NCBI GenBank assembly: GCA_030847615.1 | Contig: JAUMIR010000001.1 | Span: 163,901,001-163,965,000 of the forward strand | Direction: 5' to 3' | DNA: 64,000 nt | DNA from: Gambelia wislizenii | Lineage: Eukaryota > Chordata > Lepidosauria > Squamata > Crotaphytidae | Part shown: positions 62,401-63,547 of the stretch, one piece after another | Layout: each line of letters starts with the position of its first letter | Numbering within the stretch: position 1 is the stretch's first letter | Position numbers and translations under genes: made by a program | Notes under the pieces: model-generated | The model's input: only the letters and a program-made list of their open reading frames with translations | Told to the model about the DNA's origin: nothing | Databases searched by the model: none

Positions 62401-63547
62401 TATGCACATACATCATGTCTGGAGAAATACTATGTATTGGACATTTTGGTATATCAGAACATATTGTTAGAATCTGATAGCTGTTGCTGCCCACCTCCTT
62501 TTTCTACCCTGGGCATAATGAAATGTAACAATACTGTAAGCCCAGGTACCTCCCCTCCACATACACATATTCTTTTTGTTTTCTTCTGGGTGGGATGCAG
62601 CCATAAGAATGGTAACAAATTCAAAGTTTAAAACAATTCCTGCTCATAGGAACATGTATGAAATAGCATGCTTTCACTTGTGAGAGTTACCATACATAGG
62701 TTATTTAATGTTAATTTATAGGAACCCATAGGGTAAGAAGATAAAAGACCTAGCATGATTTAGTGGTTTGAGCATTGGACTATGACTCTGAAGATCAGGA
62801 TTAGAATCCCTGCTCAGCCATGGAAACCCACTGGGTGACCTTGTGCAAGTCACACTCTCTCAGCCTCAGAGGAAGGCAAAGGCAAACCCCCCTCTGAACA
62901 AATGTTGCCAAGAAAACCCCGTGATAGGTTCACCTTAGGGTTGCCAAAAGTCAGAAACAACTTGAAGGCACAAAATAACAAGAAGTAAATATTTGTCTCT
63001 GCATTTTATAGGTATTGTTTCACATTTGAAGTGACAAAATTAGGTTGATCAGCTATTTGCATCCTCTTTAAAATATATTTGTTTTTTACCCCCCCTGTGT
63101 ACAGAATAGGACTTTAACTATATTATTCATACCATTTTAATATAAATATTTGTGGAACATAAATTTCAGCACAAGAGGTGCTTATGCTCAGTACTTGAGT
63201 ATAAGCAAAAAAAATTGTAGGGAAGCCGATGTTGCTTCATCAGTTAAATAAATTAAATATATGAAACACATCATTAACTAAATAAAACAATTAGTATATT
63301 GCCAATAAATAAATTGACAAATATATTTGGTTTCTATTTGTGTCTTTGGCGAATTTTATTAAGACTCTCTAATACTTTCCTCCTTTTGGATCTTCTCATG
63401 ACAGTCGATTTGGCCCTACCACCTGCCAATCTAGTTACCTCAGAGGTGACCCCACGTTCCTTCAGAGTGTCTTGGACTGCACCTGCAGAGAGTGTTGATA
63501 GATACAGGGTTGAATATTATCCTGTTGCTGGAGGGACACCACAAGAG
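5785..63547 (+). CDS. COL12A1: COL12A1, collagen type XII alpha-1 chain, NC3 region (partial, 20 exons)
   Basis: Collagen XII is a secreted FACIT collagen. It sits on collagen I fibrils and links them to matrix partners in tendon, ligament, fascia and muscle; its large N-terminal NC3 arm is built from FN3 and von Willebrand A domains. The window encodes FN3, VWA, FN3, VWA, six FN3, VWA and half an FN3 in one open phase. That order fits COL12A1 and not COL14A1, which starts FN3-VWA and then runs straight into many FN3s. Exons: 5785-5901, 7303-7446, 7632-7691, 9275-9538, 10448-10612, 11409-11582, 13765-14055, 17047-17649, 18802-19074, 23974-24246, 25272-25544, 39952-40221, 48070-48336, 54850-55042, 55874-55995, 58643-58792, 58878-58997, 61699-61863, 62003-62149, 63405-63547. 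All have AG/GT borders and no in-frame stop; introns are phase 1 except 55042/55873 (phase 2) and the last (phase 0). Signal peptide, promoter, VWA4, thrombospondin-N-like domain and collagen triple helices lie outside. Orthology rests on remembered family sequences, not a search. Confidence 0.95.
5902..7302. other. Intron within FN3-1, nothing recognised
   Basis: 1.4 kb without ORF support or a clear repeat. A few degenerate stretches may be old SINE debris but do not align with the families named elsewhere in this window. Confidence 0.4.
7303..7446 (+). CDS. COL12A1: COL12A1 exon: FN3-1, second half
   Basis: 144 nt, phase 1-1. It completes FN3-1: the [17 protein letters not shown] stretch holds the conserved Leu and the Tyr of the F strand, and the exon ends in GQLT. 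Donor GTAAGT. FN3-1 and FN3-8 are the only full FN3 domains here that are split by an intron. Confidence 0.93.
7539..7574 (+). other. COL12A1: Candidate 36-nt microexon between FN3-1 and the linker
   Basis: The segment follows a pyrimidine-rich stretch and TTAG and ends AAG|GTGAGT, a near-ideal donor. It is 36 nt, phase 1-1, and would insert [12 protein letters not shown] before QTGGL without breaking the frame. Against it, the intron to the next exon would be only 57 nt, and I do not recall the segment in mammalian collagen XII. It could be a lineage-specific cassette or a chance pseudo-exon. Confidence 0.35.
7632..7691 (+). CDS. COL12A1: COL12A1 exon: FN3-1 to VWA1 linker
   Basis: 60 nt, phase 1-1, encoding a charged linker ([19 protein letters not shown]) rich in Glu and Lys. 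It corresponds to the poorly conserved hinge between the first FN3 and first VWA of collagen XII. Acceptor tattatttcag, donor GTGAGT. Confidence 0.88.
8216..8745 (-). mobile_element. CR1 LINE 3' fragment
   Basis: Minus-strand CR1 3' end. The plus strand reads catagaaccatgaagttgga, then the typical 'gtccaaccccctgctgtatgc' and 'cctcctaatgttcaattcga' type blocks of amniote CR1 in antisense. Minus-strand reading frames are short and broken. A second CR1 piece follows at once. Confidence 0.85.
8747..9200 (-). mobile_element. CR1 LINE 3' fragment (second copy)
   Basis: It begins with the CR1 terminal octamer-type repeat (tcatagaatcatagaatcat on the plus strand) and runs through the 3' region into coding remnants: the minus strand 8835-9134 gives a degenerate RT C-terminal peptide. 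It ends about 75 bp before the VWA1 exon at 9275, so it is very close to the acceptor. Confidence 0.88.
9275..9538 (+). CDS. COL12A1: COL12A1 exon: VWA1, N-terminal part with MIDAS
   Basis: 264 nt, phase 1-1. It opens with a Cys ([10 protein letters not shown]) that normally pairs with a Cys at the end of the domain. [10 protein letters not shown] gives the DxSxS metal-ion motif, and GGNTMTG at the end gives the MIDAS Thr. Donor GTATGG is weak. The exon starts only about 75 bp after a CR1 fragment. Confidence 0.95.
9539..10447. other. VWA1 intron 1, nothing recognised
   Basis: About 900 bp with a G-run at 9955-9964 and short ORFs in several frames that do not agree with the gene's phase. No clear repeat family. 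Confidence 0.4.
10448..10612 (+). CDS. COL12A1: COL12A1 exon: VWA1, middle part
   Basis: 165 nt, phase 1-1. It contains [15 protein letters not shown], whose Asp is the third MIDAS position, and ends in VEVFSLG. Both splice positions (before GEAI and inside the Gly after FSL) recur in VWA3. Confidence 0.95.
11195..11276 (+). mobile_element. L2/CR1-type 3' tail with (ATCA)n
   Basis: 'Taggccactattggtcctgc' type sequence, then 'aaagtgggatatcaatcaatc', the usual 3' end of squamate L2-like LINEs, ending in about seven ATCA repeats (11248-11276). Only the tail remains. Confidence 0.65.
11409..11582 (+). CDS. COL12A1: COL12A1 exon: VWA1, C-terminal part
   Basis: 174 nt, phase 1-1. It reads [16 protein letters not shown], then [18 protein letters not shown], and the closing Cys in [19 protein letters not shown]. 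This finishes the Rossmann-like VWA fold and gives the short hinge to FN3-2. Donor GTGAGA. Confidence 0.95.
11583..12444. other. Intron before FN3-2, first part, nothing recognised
   Basis: About 860 bp of AT-rich intron with no supported feature. Confidence 0.4.
12445..12758. mobile_element. Palindromic MITE 2, GGAGATTTTCAGATGG termini
   Basis: 314 bp fold-back element with arms of about 150 bp around an AT-rich loop near 12595-12605. Flanked by TGA (12442-12444 and 12759-12761), or CTGAG as a 5-bp repeat. The interior (gggagagaagtggggctgtt block) is shared with the element at 31415-31746 but not with that at 245-575, which has the same ends. Confidence 0.85.
12825..13490 (+). mobile_element. 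L2 LINE 3' fragment
   Basis: Degenerate RT C-terminal region: [18 protein letters not shown] and [10 protein letters not shown] match the same part of the longer L2 at 48.9-52.2 kb ([18 protein letters not shown]). It continues through a broken frame to the 3' tail 'agctgccttgggtcccatta', 'gggatatcaaagaatgaaat' and ATA/AAT repeats. Inserted next to MITE 2. Confidence 0.8.
13765..14055 (+). CDS. COL12A1: COL12A1 exon: FN3-2
   Basis: 291 nt, phase 1-1, a whole FN3 in one exon. It starts [11 protein letters not shown], has [15 protein letters not shown] and [16 protein letters not shown], and ends [10 protein letters not shown], the hinge into VWA2. Acceptor tttttcag, donor GTAAGT. Confidence 0.95.
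14193..14456. mobile_element. Tigger-like (TcMar) palindromic MITE
   Basis: Fold-back element of the family with terminal CAGTC(A/G)GxCCYCC(G/A)TATCC ends and an internal catagagttgcattggagga block. Complementary arms meet near 14330. Probable TA target duplication. Several more copies occur in this window. Confidence 0.75.
14735..16905. repeat. Complex unclassified repeat block before VWA2
   Basis: It starts with ggggcttgtctaaatgaggt, an end shared with other transposon-like blocks here (19746, 35374, 36334, 63828). It contains a partly palindromic middle, a GA run near 15469-15480, poly-purine runs and tandem repeats at 16326-16455. Probably several nested hAT-like non-autonomous elements; borders cannot be fixed by eye. 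Confidence 0.45.
16326..16510 (+). repeat. Imperfect tandem repeat, about 85-bp period
   Basis: The block gagcccagaggcttgcagtg followed by tgactgtccctttaaaaagt occurs twice, about 85 bp apart (starting near 16328 and 16413). A third, diverged gagcttgcagtgtaaaaatc follows near 16491. No ORF significance. Confidence 0.75.
17047..17649 (+). CDS. COL12A1: COL12A1 exon: VWA2 (complete, single exon)
   Basis: 603 nt (201 codons), phase 1-1: the entire second VWA in one exon, unlike VWA1 (three exons) and VWA3 (four). It opens [20 protein letters not shown] (MIDAS DxSxS), then GGSTNTG (MIDAS Thr), [13 protein letters not shown] (MIDAS Asp), and closes with the Cys in [18 protein letters not shown]. 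It is the most conserved block in the window. Donor GTAAGT. Confidence 0.97.
17650..18801. other. Intron VWA2 to FN3-3, nothing recognised
   Basis: 1.15 kb with an A-rich run near 18300-18316 (CAA/A) and no gene or clear repeat family. Confidence 0.4.
18802..19074 (+). CDS. COL12A1: COL12A1 exon: FN3-3
   Basis: 273 nt, phase 1-1. [20 protein letters not shown] with the core Trp, then [17 protein letters not shown]; it ends GEETTLE. The acceptor has a poor pyrimidine tract (tttgaacag) and the donor GTATAA is weak. Confidence 0.94.
19241..19458. mobile_element. Tigger-like palindromic MITE with TA duplication
   Basis: TA at 19239-19240 and 19459-19460. Ends CAGTCAGCCCTCCGTATTCT and complement of CAGTGGGCCCTTGGTACCCA. 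The interior is a poor palindrome. Matches the copies at 26169 and 40941. Confidence 0.85.
19746..20122. repeat. Interspersed repeat, same family as the right edge of the window
   Basis: ggtcctgtccaaatggtca, then 'tgcattgtattcagaagggg' and 'ccaaaaactacg'. The same succession of blocks is at 63828-64000 (with gaps), so it is a dispersed element. Family not recognised; hAT-like non-autonomous is possible. Confidence 0.5.
20123..21100 (-). mobile_element. Penelope-like element, 3' part
   Basis: The minus strand encodes the end of a Penelope reverse transcriptase and its GIY-YIG endonuclease. 20721-21167 gives [11 protein letters not shown], the start of the GIY-YIG domain; after a break, 20348-20683 gives [33 protein letters not shown] and VWLPVL. 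The 3' end at 20123-20220 carries the typical tctgaagatgccagccacag block (complement). Frames are broken, so it is dead. Confidence 0.85.
21140..21930 (+). mobile_element. Penelope-like element, inverted second copy
   Basis: The plus strand repeats the same 3' portion as 20123-20700 in the opposite direction: gcacagagaagctattgaaa, cttgaaaaacaccaaaatca and tctgaagatgccagccacag. The two copies therefore lie head to head with a poly-A/T junction near 21100-21140. Interrupted by an L1 at 21278-21445. Confidence 0.85.
21278..21445 (+). mobile_element. 5'-truncated L1 LINE with target-site duplication
   Basis: About 168 bp: a G-rich polypurine tract (21313-21350), an L1-type 3' UTR (atatggaaactaataaaaat) and a poly-A tail. 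Flanked by the duplication AAAAACGCCGAA (21266-21277 and 21446-21457); removing it restores the Penelope sequence. Unusually clean evidence of a target-primed insertion. Confidence 0.88.
22759..23456. mobile_element. Tigger/pogo-like DNA transposon remnant
   Basis: Ends CAGTCATACCTCAGTTAACA and the complement of tgttaactgagatatgcctg, the 'CAGGCATACCTCGGTTAACG'-type terminal repeat of TcMar elements. About 700 bp with no surviving transposase frame. Confidence 0.75.
23974..24246 (+). CDS. COL12A1: COL12A1 exon: FN3-4
   Basis: 273 nt, phase 1-1. [20 protein letters not shown], then Trp, [20 protein letters not shown] and [18 protein letters not shown]; ends GKTEE. The YRP(V)TGG turn recurs in the neighbouring FN3s, a sign of tandem domain duplication. 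Donor GTAAGT. Confidence 0.94.
24247..24904. other. Intron FN3-4 to FN3-5, first part, nothing recognised
   Basis: About 650 bp. Contains a direct doubling of agctgaaactacctca-like sequence near 24450-24480 and overlapping short ORFs without support. Confidence 0.35.
24905..25057 (-). mobile_element. CORE/MIR-type tRNA-derived SINE, deleted copy
   Basis: The plus strand shows gttgttgtgtgccttcaagt, cttgcccaaggtcacccagt (CORE block, complement) and aaaccactacaccatgctgc (complement of the tRNA-like A box). About 80 bp are missing from the middle compared with the copies at 42500 and 62754. Confidence 0.85.
25272..25544 (+). CDS. COL12A1: COL12A1 exon: FN3-5
   Basis: 273 nt, phase 1-1. [20 protein letters not shown], then Trp, [19 protein letters not shown] and [18 protein letters not shown]; ends QGDTLE. 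Donor GTAAGA. It is followed by the longest intron in the window (14.4 kb). Confidence 0.94.
25665..25882. mobile_element. Tigger-like palindromic MITE
   Basis: Starts CAGGTCTACCCCTGTATCCA after TA (25663-25664) and ends with the complement of the same sequence (gggggttgacctg). Same family as 14193, 45688 and 59110 by the internal tctaatgcgattctatgg block. Confidence 0.8.
26169..26379. mobile_element. Tigger-like palindromic MITE
   Basis: The left half reads cagtcctctgtatccacag and the right half ctggaaccagaccccagtgg, then gagggcccacta. Same subfamily as 19241 and 40941. Probable TA duplication. Confidence 0.8.
26517..27430. repeat. GC-rich transposon-like block with a palindromic core
   Basis: It begins ctcaactacatggcag and ends near gccgtgtacacag. 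The core 26688-26897 is an imperfect palindrome: catgctgggcggaat (about 26692) pairs with attccgcccagcatg (about 26879), and two nested hairpins (tcctccatgag...catggagga and the like) lie between. No duplicated target identified. CpG-rich, but a repeat rather than a promoter. ORFs of 73-87 codons overlap on both strands and are not genes. Confidence 0.5.
27431..29323. other. Long intron, little recognised
   Basis: AT-rich, with an A run at 28557-28576 preceded by CAA repeats, which may be the tail of an unidentified retroposon. Otherwise nothing supported. Confidence 0.35.
29324..29830 (+). mobile_element. Possible solo LTR
   Basis: Starts TGTCAGGAAATGACATGG and contains a TATA-like tataaaaagg near 29475. 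No clear end, polyadenylation signal or target duplication was found. It shares only the TGTCAGG start with the repeats at 43497 and 59590. No retroviral coding sequence is present. Confidence 0.35.
29831..31414. other. Long intron, mostly unrecognised
   Basis: About 1.6 kb. 30567-30645 (ccatggcagttaaagcggtg, ttgcagtgtag) is a partial copy of the MITE whose halves flank the L2 LINE at 48.8 and 52.3 kb. The rest shows nothing I can support. Confidence 0.4.
31415..31746. mobile_element. Palindromic MITE 3, GGAGATTTTCAGATGG termini
   Basis: 332 bp fold-back element with arms of about 155 bp and a loop near 31566-31600. Flanked by TTA (31412-31414 and 31747-31749). Its first base is A where the family has G. 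The interior closely matches MITE 2 (12445-12758), in more diverged form, so it is the same family. Confidence 0.85.
31824..32534. mobile_element. hAT-type non-autonomous element with 8-bp duplication
   Basis: TSD CTACAGTG at 31816-31823 and 32535-32542. Ends CAGGGCTGGTTTAAGGGCCC and the complement CAGGCCCGGTTTAAGGAATT. An 8-bp duplication with CAGG ends is the hAT signature. Inside, a unit (agaaagaagtaaggtgggga, gatttggagggaaaatcagc, cccttttggatttct) is repeated directly and in inverse, giving spurious ORFs. Confidence 0.88.
32543..34415. other. Long intron, with one short fold-back repeat
   Basis: 33498-33582 is a fold-back of the common squamate 'ggactacaactcccagaa' type (ttggactatagtataactct ... 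ggcagttgtagtccaa). A pyrimidine-rich stretch lies at 32930-33200. Nothing else is supported. Confidence 0.45.
34416..34580. mobile_element. Tigger-like palindromic MITE, truncated
   Basis: TA at 34414-34415, then CAGCCAGACCCCCATATCCA and the internal gagttgcattggaggaccta block. The right half is lost. Confidence 0.75.
35374..36330. repeat. Nested fold-back element, with a short hAT copy inside
   Basis: Begins cttgtctagatggggta. Its interior (35780-36130) is an imperfect palindrome (gaagccaggaaggag ... ttcttcctggtttc). At about 35436-35627 it carries a shortened copy of the hAT element at 31824-32534 (ttgacctgagataaacatt, attccttaaactggccctg). Related to the next element. Confidence 0.6.
36331..36852. 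mobile_element. Fold-back MITE, GACTTAGG(C/T)CTTGTCTA termini
   Basis: About 520 bp. The ends gacttaggtcttgtctaca and tctagacaaggcctaagtc are inverted repeats, and the interior folds back around 36540 (gaagccaggaaggaag / cttcttggcttcagag). No sure target duplication. Same family as 35374-36130. Confidence 0.7.
36853..39951. other. End of the 14.4-kb intron
   Basis: 36853-37990 is AT-rich with nothing recognised. 38040-38900 may be an old LTR-type remnant: it has a ttgaataaagtaaacttgtt polyadenylation-like motif near 38610 and a ggtggcagcatttggcctgt stretch near 38807 like the region just after some Gypsy LTRs, but no coding sequence. 38901-39951 is plain intron leading to a strong acceptor. 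Confidence 0.35.
39952..40221 (+). CDS. COL12A1: COL12A1 exon: FN3-6
   Basis: 270 nt, phase 1-1. [20 protein letters not shown], then Trp, [19 protein letters not shown] and [20 protein letters not shown]; ends EATTE. The acceptor has a good T/C tract (ttgtcttgcag); the donor GTAGAT is weak. Confidence 0.94.
40530..41385 (-). mobile_element. CR1/L3-like LINE fragment split by a MITE
   Basis: The plus strand reads taaaccatttagggatcttg, gcctggctgctgcattccta, gtaatccaggcac, and, after the MITE at 40941-41167, aagtttcaacttggcgaag and ggccacagctgagacttggg. This is the antisense of a LINE common in reptile genomes that I place in the CR1/L3 group. The two parts (40530-40938 and 41170-41385) rejoin when the MITE is removed. 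Confidence 0.65.
40941..41167. mobile_element. Tigger-like palindromic MITE inside a LINE
   Basis: TA at 40939-40940 and 41168-41169. Ends CAGTGGGCCCTTGGTATCTG and the complement CAGTTGGCCCTCCGTATCCA. Same subfamily as 19241 and 26169. Confidence 0.88.
41386..42499. other. Intron FN3-6 to FN3-7, unrecognised part
   Basis: About 1.1 kb without a supported gene or family; short ORFs up to 71 codons carry no domain. Confidence 0.35.
42500..42693 (-). mobile_element. CORE/MIR-type tRNA-derived SINE
   Basis: Antisense copy: gttgttgtgtgctttcaagt, catggggttttcctggcaag, agagtgtgacttgctgaagg (CORE). The tRNA-like head is degraded. Confidence 0.85.
43104..43265 (+). mobile_element. Helitron-like 5' end next to a MITE fragment
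   Basis: 43104-43122 (gtactatagaattgcactg) is a piece of the Tigger-like MITE. It is followed from about 43129 by tctataattctcttgggtat and gttgccattcccagtgtgct, matching the 5' end of the Helitron at 60285. Confidence 0.55.
43497..43955 (+). repeat. LTR-like interspersed repeat, copy 1
   Basis: Matches 59590-60060 on the opposite strand through ttggagcaacagaccac, acagctgtggctaggcaga, tgtatatactgtgtttgttt, and ctcagtgagcctatactgag. Length, a TGTCAGG-like start in the other copy and absence of coding sequence suggest a solo LTR. Short ORFs here are not genes. Confidence 0.5.
44547..45190. mobile_element. hAT (Charlie-like) non-autonomous element with triplicated end
   Basis: Starts CAGTGGTTCTTAACCTGGGG. 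The right-end inverted repeat (aggttaagagccattg type) occurs three times, ending about 44918, 45063 and 45190, each after a block taaatcttgagttaa / ggcccatggcaacaaaagat / ccctggtaaa. The blocks are separated by ATT/GTT runs. No matching 8-bp duplication found. Confidence 0.75.
45350..45686 (+). mobile_element. Helitron-like 3' part, rearranged
   Basis: 45560-45686 matches the second half of the Helitron at 60285-60710 and ends in a short hairpin (cgta/tacg) then GTACAGCTAG before T. 45353-45490 matches its first half but inverted (gattgaatggcaggagtgga; complement of tccactcctgccactcaatc). Not coding. Confidence 0.65.
45688..45877. mobile_element. Tigger-like palindromic MITE, right half
   Basis: actatagaattgcactgga, ctctaggcatcttctaggtc, tcctttattttaatagggtt, ending aggggtctgactg and TA. 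The left half is cut off exactly at the Helitron 3' end. Confidence 0.75.
45947..46095 (+). mobile_element. tRNA-derived SINE (gagccctggtggcgcag type), partial
   Basis: accctggtggtgcagtagg (A-box-like), ataagttcgattccagggc (B box) and gactcagccttccgtaaatc, ggtaaaatgagtaccagc. Same family as 54163-54376 on the other strand. Confidence 0.8.
46273..47297. mobile_element. Tigger-like MITE expanded by a GC-rich minisatellite
   Basis: TA at 46271-46272 and 47298-47299. Ends CAGTTGGCCCTCCACATTCG and complement (gggacaactg). Internal arms carry the attcgcggtttt motif at both sides. Between about 46340 and 47200 lies an array of ggccccggggagggtggggg, aggcctt(c)acggagcc and aggctccgtgaaggc units, some in opposite orientation. 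It gives a 337-codon frame on one strand and 208 on the other; neither is a gene. Confidence 0.85.
47320..47455 (+). mobile_element. L2-like LINE tail with (TTA)n
   Basis: TATTG repeats, then gttgaaccccgctctgatta, gagaggcgggtaataaataa and a TTA array (about 47423-47451): the usual end of squamate L2 elements, severely 5' truncated. Confidence 0.65.
48070..48336 (+). CDS. COL12A1: COL12A1 exon: FN3-7
   Basis: 267 nt, phase 1-1. [20 protein letters not shown], then Trp, [20 protein letters not shown] and [20 protein letters not shown]; ends GEGTT. The acceptor is purine-interrupted (actgaaaag) and the donor GTACCA is weak, so the exon may depend on enhancers. Confidence 0.93.
48775..52322. mobile_element. 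MITE split in two by an L2 insertion
   Basis: The left half 48775-48870 starts tggccaaatccacactatac, aaataatccagttt. The right half 52196-52322 contains gagtgctggtgccacaac, ccaggattccataggaagga and ends aaataatccagtttcaaatt, ttggccag, the inverted match of the left end. Together they form one fold-back element; the LINE between them inserted later. Confidence 0.75.
48871..52195 (+). mobile_element. L2 LINE, nearly full ORF2, degraded
   Basis: Non-LTR retrotransposon of the L2 group (CR1-L2 clade). Order: apurinic endonuclease ([20 protein letters not shown] with FTETWLGE near 49110-49230; ILLVYRPPR near 49420; LLALGDF near 49520), then reverse transcriptase (49825-51934) with [20 protein letters not shown], the [10 protein letters not shown] catalytic box and LNPDKTEVL, then a C-terminal region ending [11 protein letters not shown]. 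Broken by stops or shifts near 49291-49314, 49550-49680, 49818 and 50637. The Asp that usually follows AF in motif A is Gly. The 3' end is gccgccctgattgcgttgca and an ATT-rich tail. It cannot act on its own. Confidence 0.9.
52323..54162. other. Intron FN3-7 to FN3-8 after the LINE
   Basis: 52865-53035 (ttgtatttataccctgcttt, cagtcccctgccctcaggct) is a fragment of a dispersed reptile repeat I cannot name. (TTAA)n lies at 53097-53119. 53725-53810 resembles the 'gtaggagttgtagtctaag' MITE. The rest is unrecognised. Confidence 0.45.
54163..54376 (-). mobile_element. tRNA-derived SINE (gagccctggtggcgcag type)
   Basis: Antisense: the plus strand ends taaccactgtgccaccaggg, and contains ctgggtactcattttaccaa, gaaaggatggaaggctgagt and taagcggtttatgtgtta. 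Nearly full length, with box A/B remnants and a ctattgctat-type tail. Confidence 0.85.
54850..55042 (+). CDS. COL12A1: COL12A1 exon: FN3-8, first part
   Basis: 193 nt, phase 1 in and phase 2 out, so the intron interrupts an Arg codon. [20 protein letters not shown], then [19 protein letters not shown], and NTVVLEEL at the end. Donor GTATTG is weak. It is the only phase-2 intron seen. Confidence 0.93.
55185..55262 (+). mobile_element. L2-like LINE tail
   Basis: acttagccaccttagttacc, aaaggctggatagaaatatt, taaataaacaaat: a short L2-type 3' end within the FN3-8 intron. Weak evidence. Confidence 0.4.
55874..55995 (+). CDS. COL12A1: COL12A1 exon: FN3-8, end, and hinge to VWA3
   Basis: 122 nt, phase 2 in and phase 1 out. 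[18 protein letters not shown] completes FN3-8; [17 protein letters not shown] is the hinge. This is the last exon of the long-form-specific cassette. The acceptor AG is followed by further GG/AGG, so a short alternative acceptor is possible. Donor GTAAAT. Confidence 0.92.
55996..58642. other. Intron before VWA3, with two fold-backs
   Basis: This intron separates the long-form cassette from the constant exons. It holds a fold-back at 56746-56821 (ttcaaattaaggccagg / cctggtcttaatttgaa) and a longer one at 56825-57056 centred near 56932 (cagaaaagccccgatgcac / gtgcatcagggcttttctg; caggctgcaggcttcag / ctttgaag-like right arm). These may be one MITE. An 88-codon ORF at 57289-57555 has no recognised domain. 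A C run lies at 56691-56700. Confidence 0.5.
58643..58792 (+). CDS. COL12A1: COL12A1 exon: VWA3, first part (first constant exon)
   Basis: 150 nt, phase 1-1. [20 protein letters not shown] gives the opening Cys and the MIDAS DxSxS; ends DIGPDKVQI. In mammals the short isoform joins the signal-peptide exon directly to this point. Acceptor gctgtggcag, donor GTAAGC. Confidence 0.95.
58878..58997 (+). CDS. COL12A1: COL12A1 exon: VWA3, second part
   Basis: 120 nt, phase 1-1. [15 protein letters not shown] to [11 protein letters not shown] with the MIDAS Thr. The preceding intron is only 85 nt. The boundary after NTLT matches the boundary after NTMT in VWA1. Confidence 0.95.
59110..59364. mobile_element. 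Tigger-like palindromic MITE
   Basis: TA at 59108-59109 and 59365-59366. Ends CAGTTAAGACTCCTGTATCC and complement of ggaggtccgactg. Complementary arms meet near tctagagaggcatcctcttt, about 59210-59230. Confidence 0.85.
59590..60060 (-). repeat. LTR-like interspersed repeat, copy 2
   Basis: Reverse complement of the repeat at 43497-43955. On the minus strand it starts TGTCAGGATAATATCCC (60057 downward), with acagctgtggctaggcaga and tgtatatattctgtgtttg. No coding sequence and no partner LTR in the window. Confidence 0.5.
60285..60710 (+). mobile_element. Non-autonomous Helitron
   Basis: 426 bp from TCTATCTATATAAAACTCTT to CTAG, inserted between A (60284) and T (60711) with no target duplication, as Helitrons do. 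A short imperfect hairpin (ggcttatgttatgcc, 60684-60698) lies just before GTACAGCTAG. No Rep/helicase coding. Related ends at 43129 and 45686. Confidence 0.75.
60711..61698. other. VWA3 intron 2, remaining part
   Basis: About 990 bp with no recognised gene or repeat. Confidence 0.4.
61699..61863 (+). CDS. COL12A1: COL12A1 exon: VWA3, third part
   Basis: 165 nt, phase 1-1, the same length as the matching VWA1 exon. [20 protein letters not shown], then [15 protein letters not shown] with the MIDAS Asp; ends VELYAV. Donor GTGAGT. Confidence 0.95.
62003..62149 (+). CDS. COL12A1: COL12A1 exon: VWA3, last part
   Basis: 147 nt, phase 1-1. [20 protein letters not shown], then AYNVGDF and the closing Cys in [10 protein letters not shown]. 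Donor GTATGT. Confidence 0.95.
62754..62985 (+). mobile_element. CORE/MIR-type tRNA-derived SINE, full
   Basis: Best copy in the window: tttagtggtttgagcattgg (A box), gatcaggattagaatccct (B box, decayed), ccactgggtgaccttgtgca (CORE), then caaacccccctctgaacaaa, aaaaccccgtgataggttca and a tail aacaacttgaaggcacaaaa. Within the intron between VWA3 and FN3-9. Confidence 0.9.
63405..63547 (+). CDS. COL12A1: COL12A1 exon: FN3-9, first half
   Basis: 143 nt, phase 1 in. [20 protein letters not shown], then [17 protein letters not shown]. The end is less certain: GAG|GTCAGA at 63547/63548 gives phase 0 and fits the point where the domain is expected to be split. The second half of the domain is beyond the window. 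Confidence 0.85.

Noticed and set aside
5785..63547. Assignment to COL14A1, COL20A1, COL21A1 or a tenascin
   Set aside because: Only collagen XII has three VWA domains in this order with six FN3 domains between the second and third. Tenascins lack VWA domains, and COL14A1 has two VWAs spaced differently.
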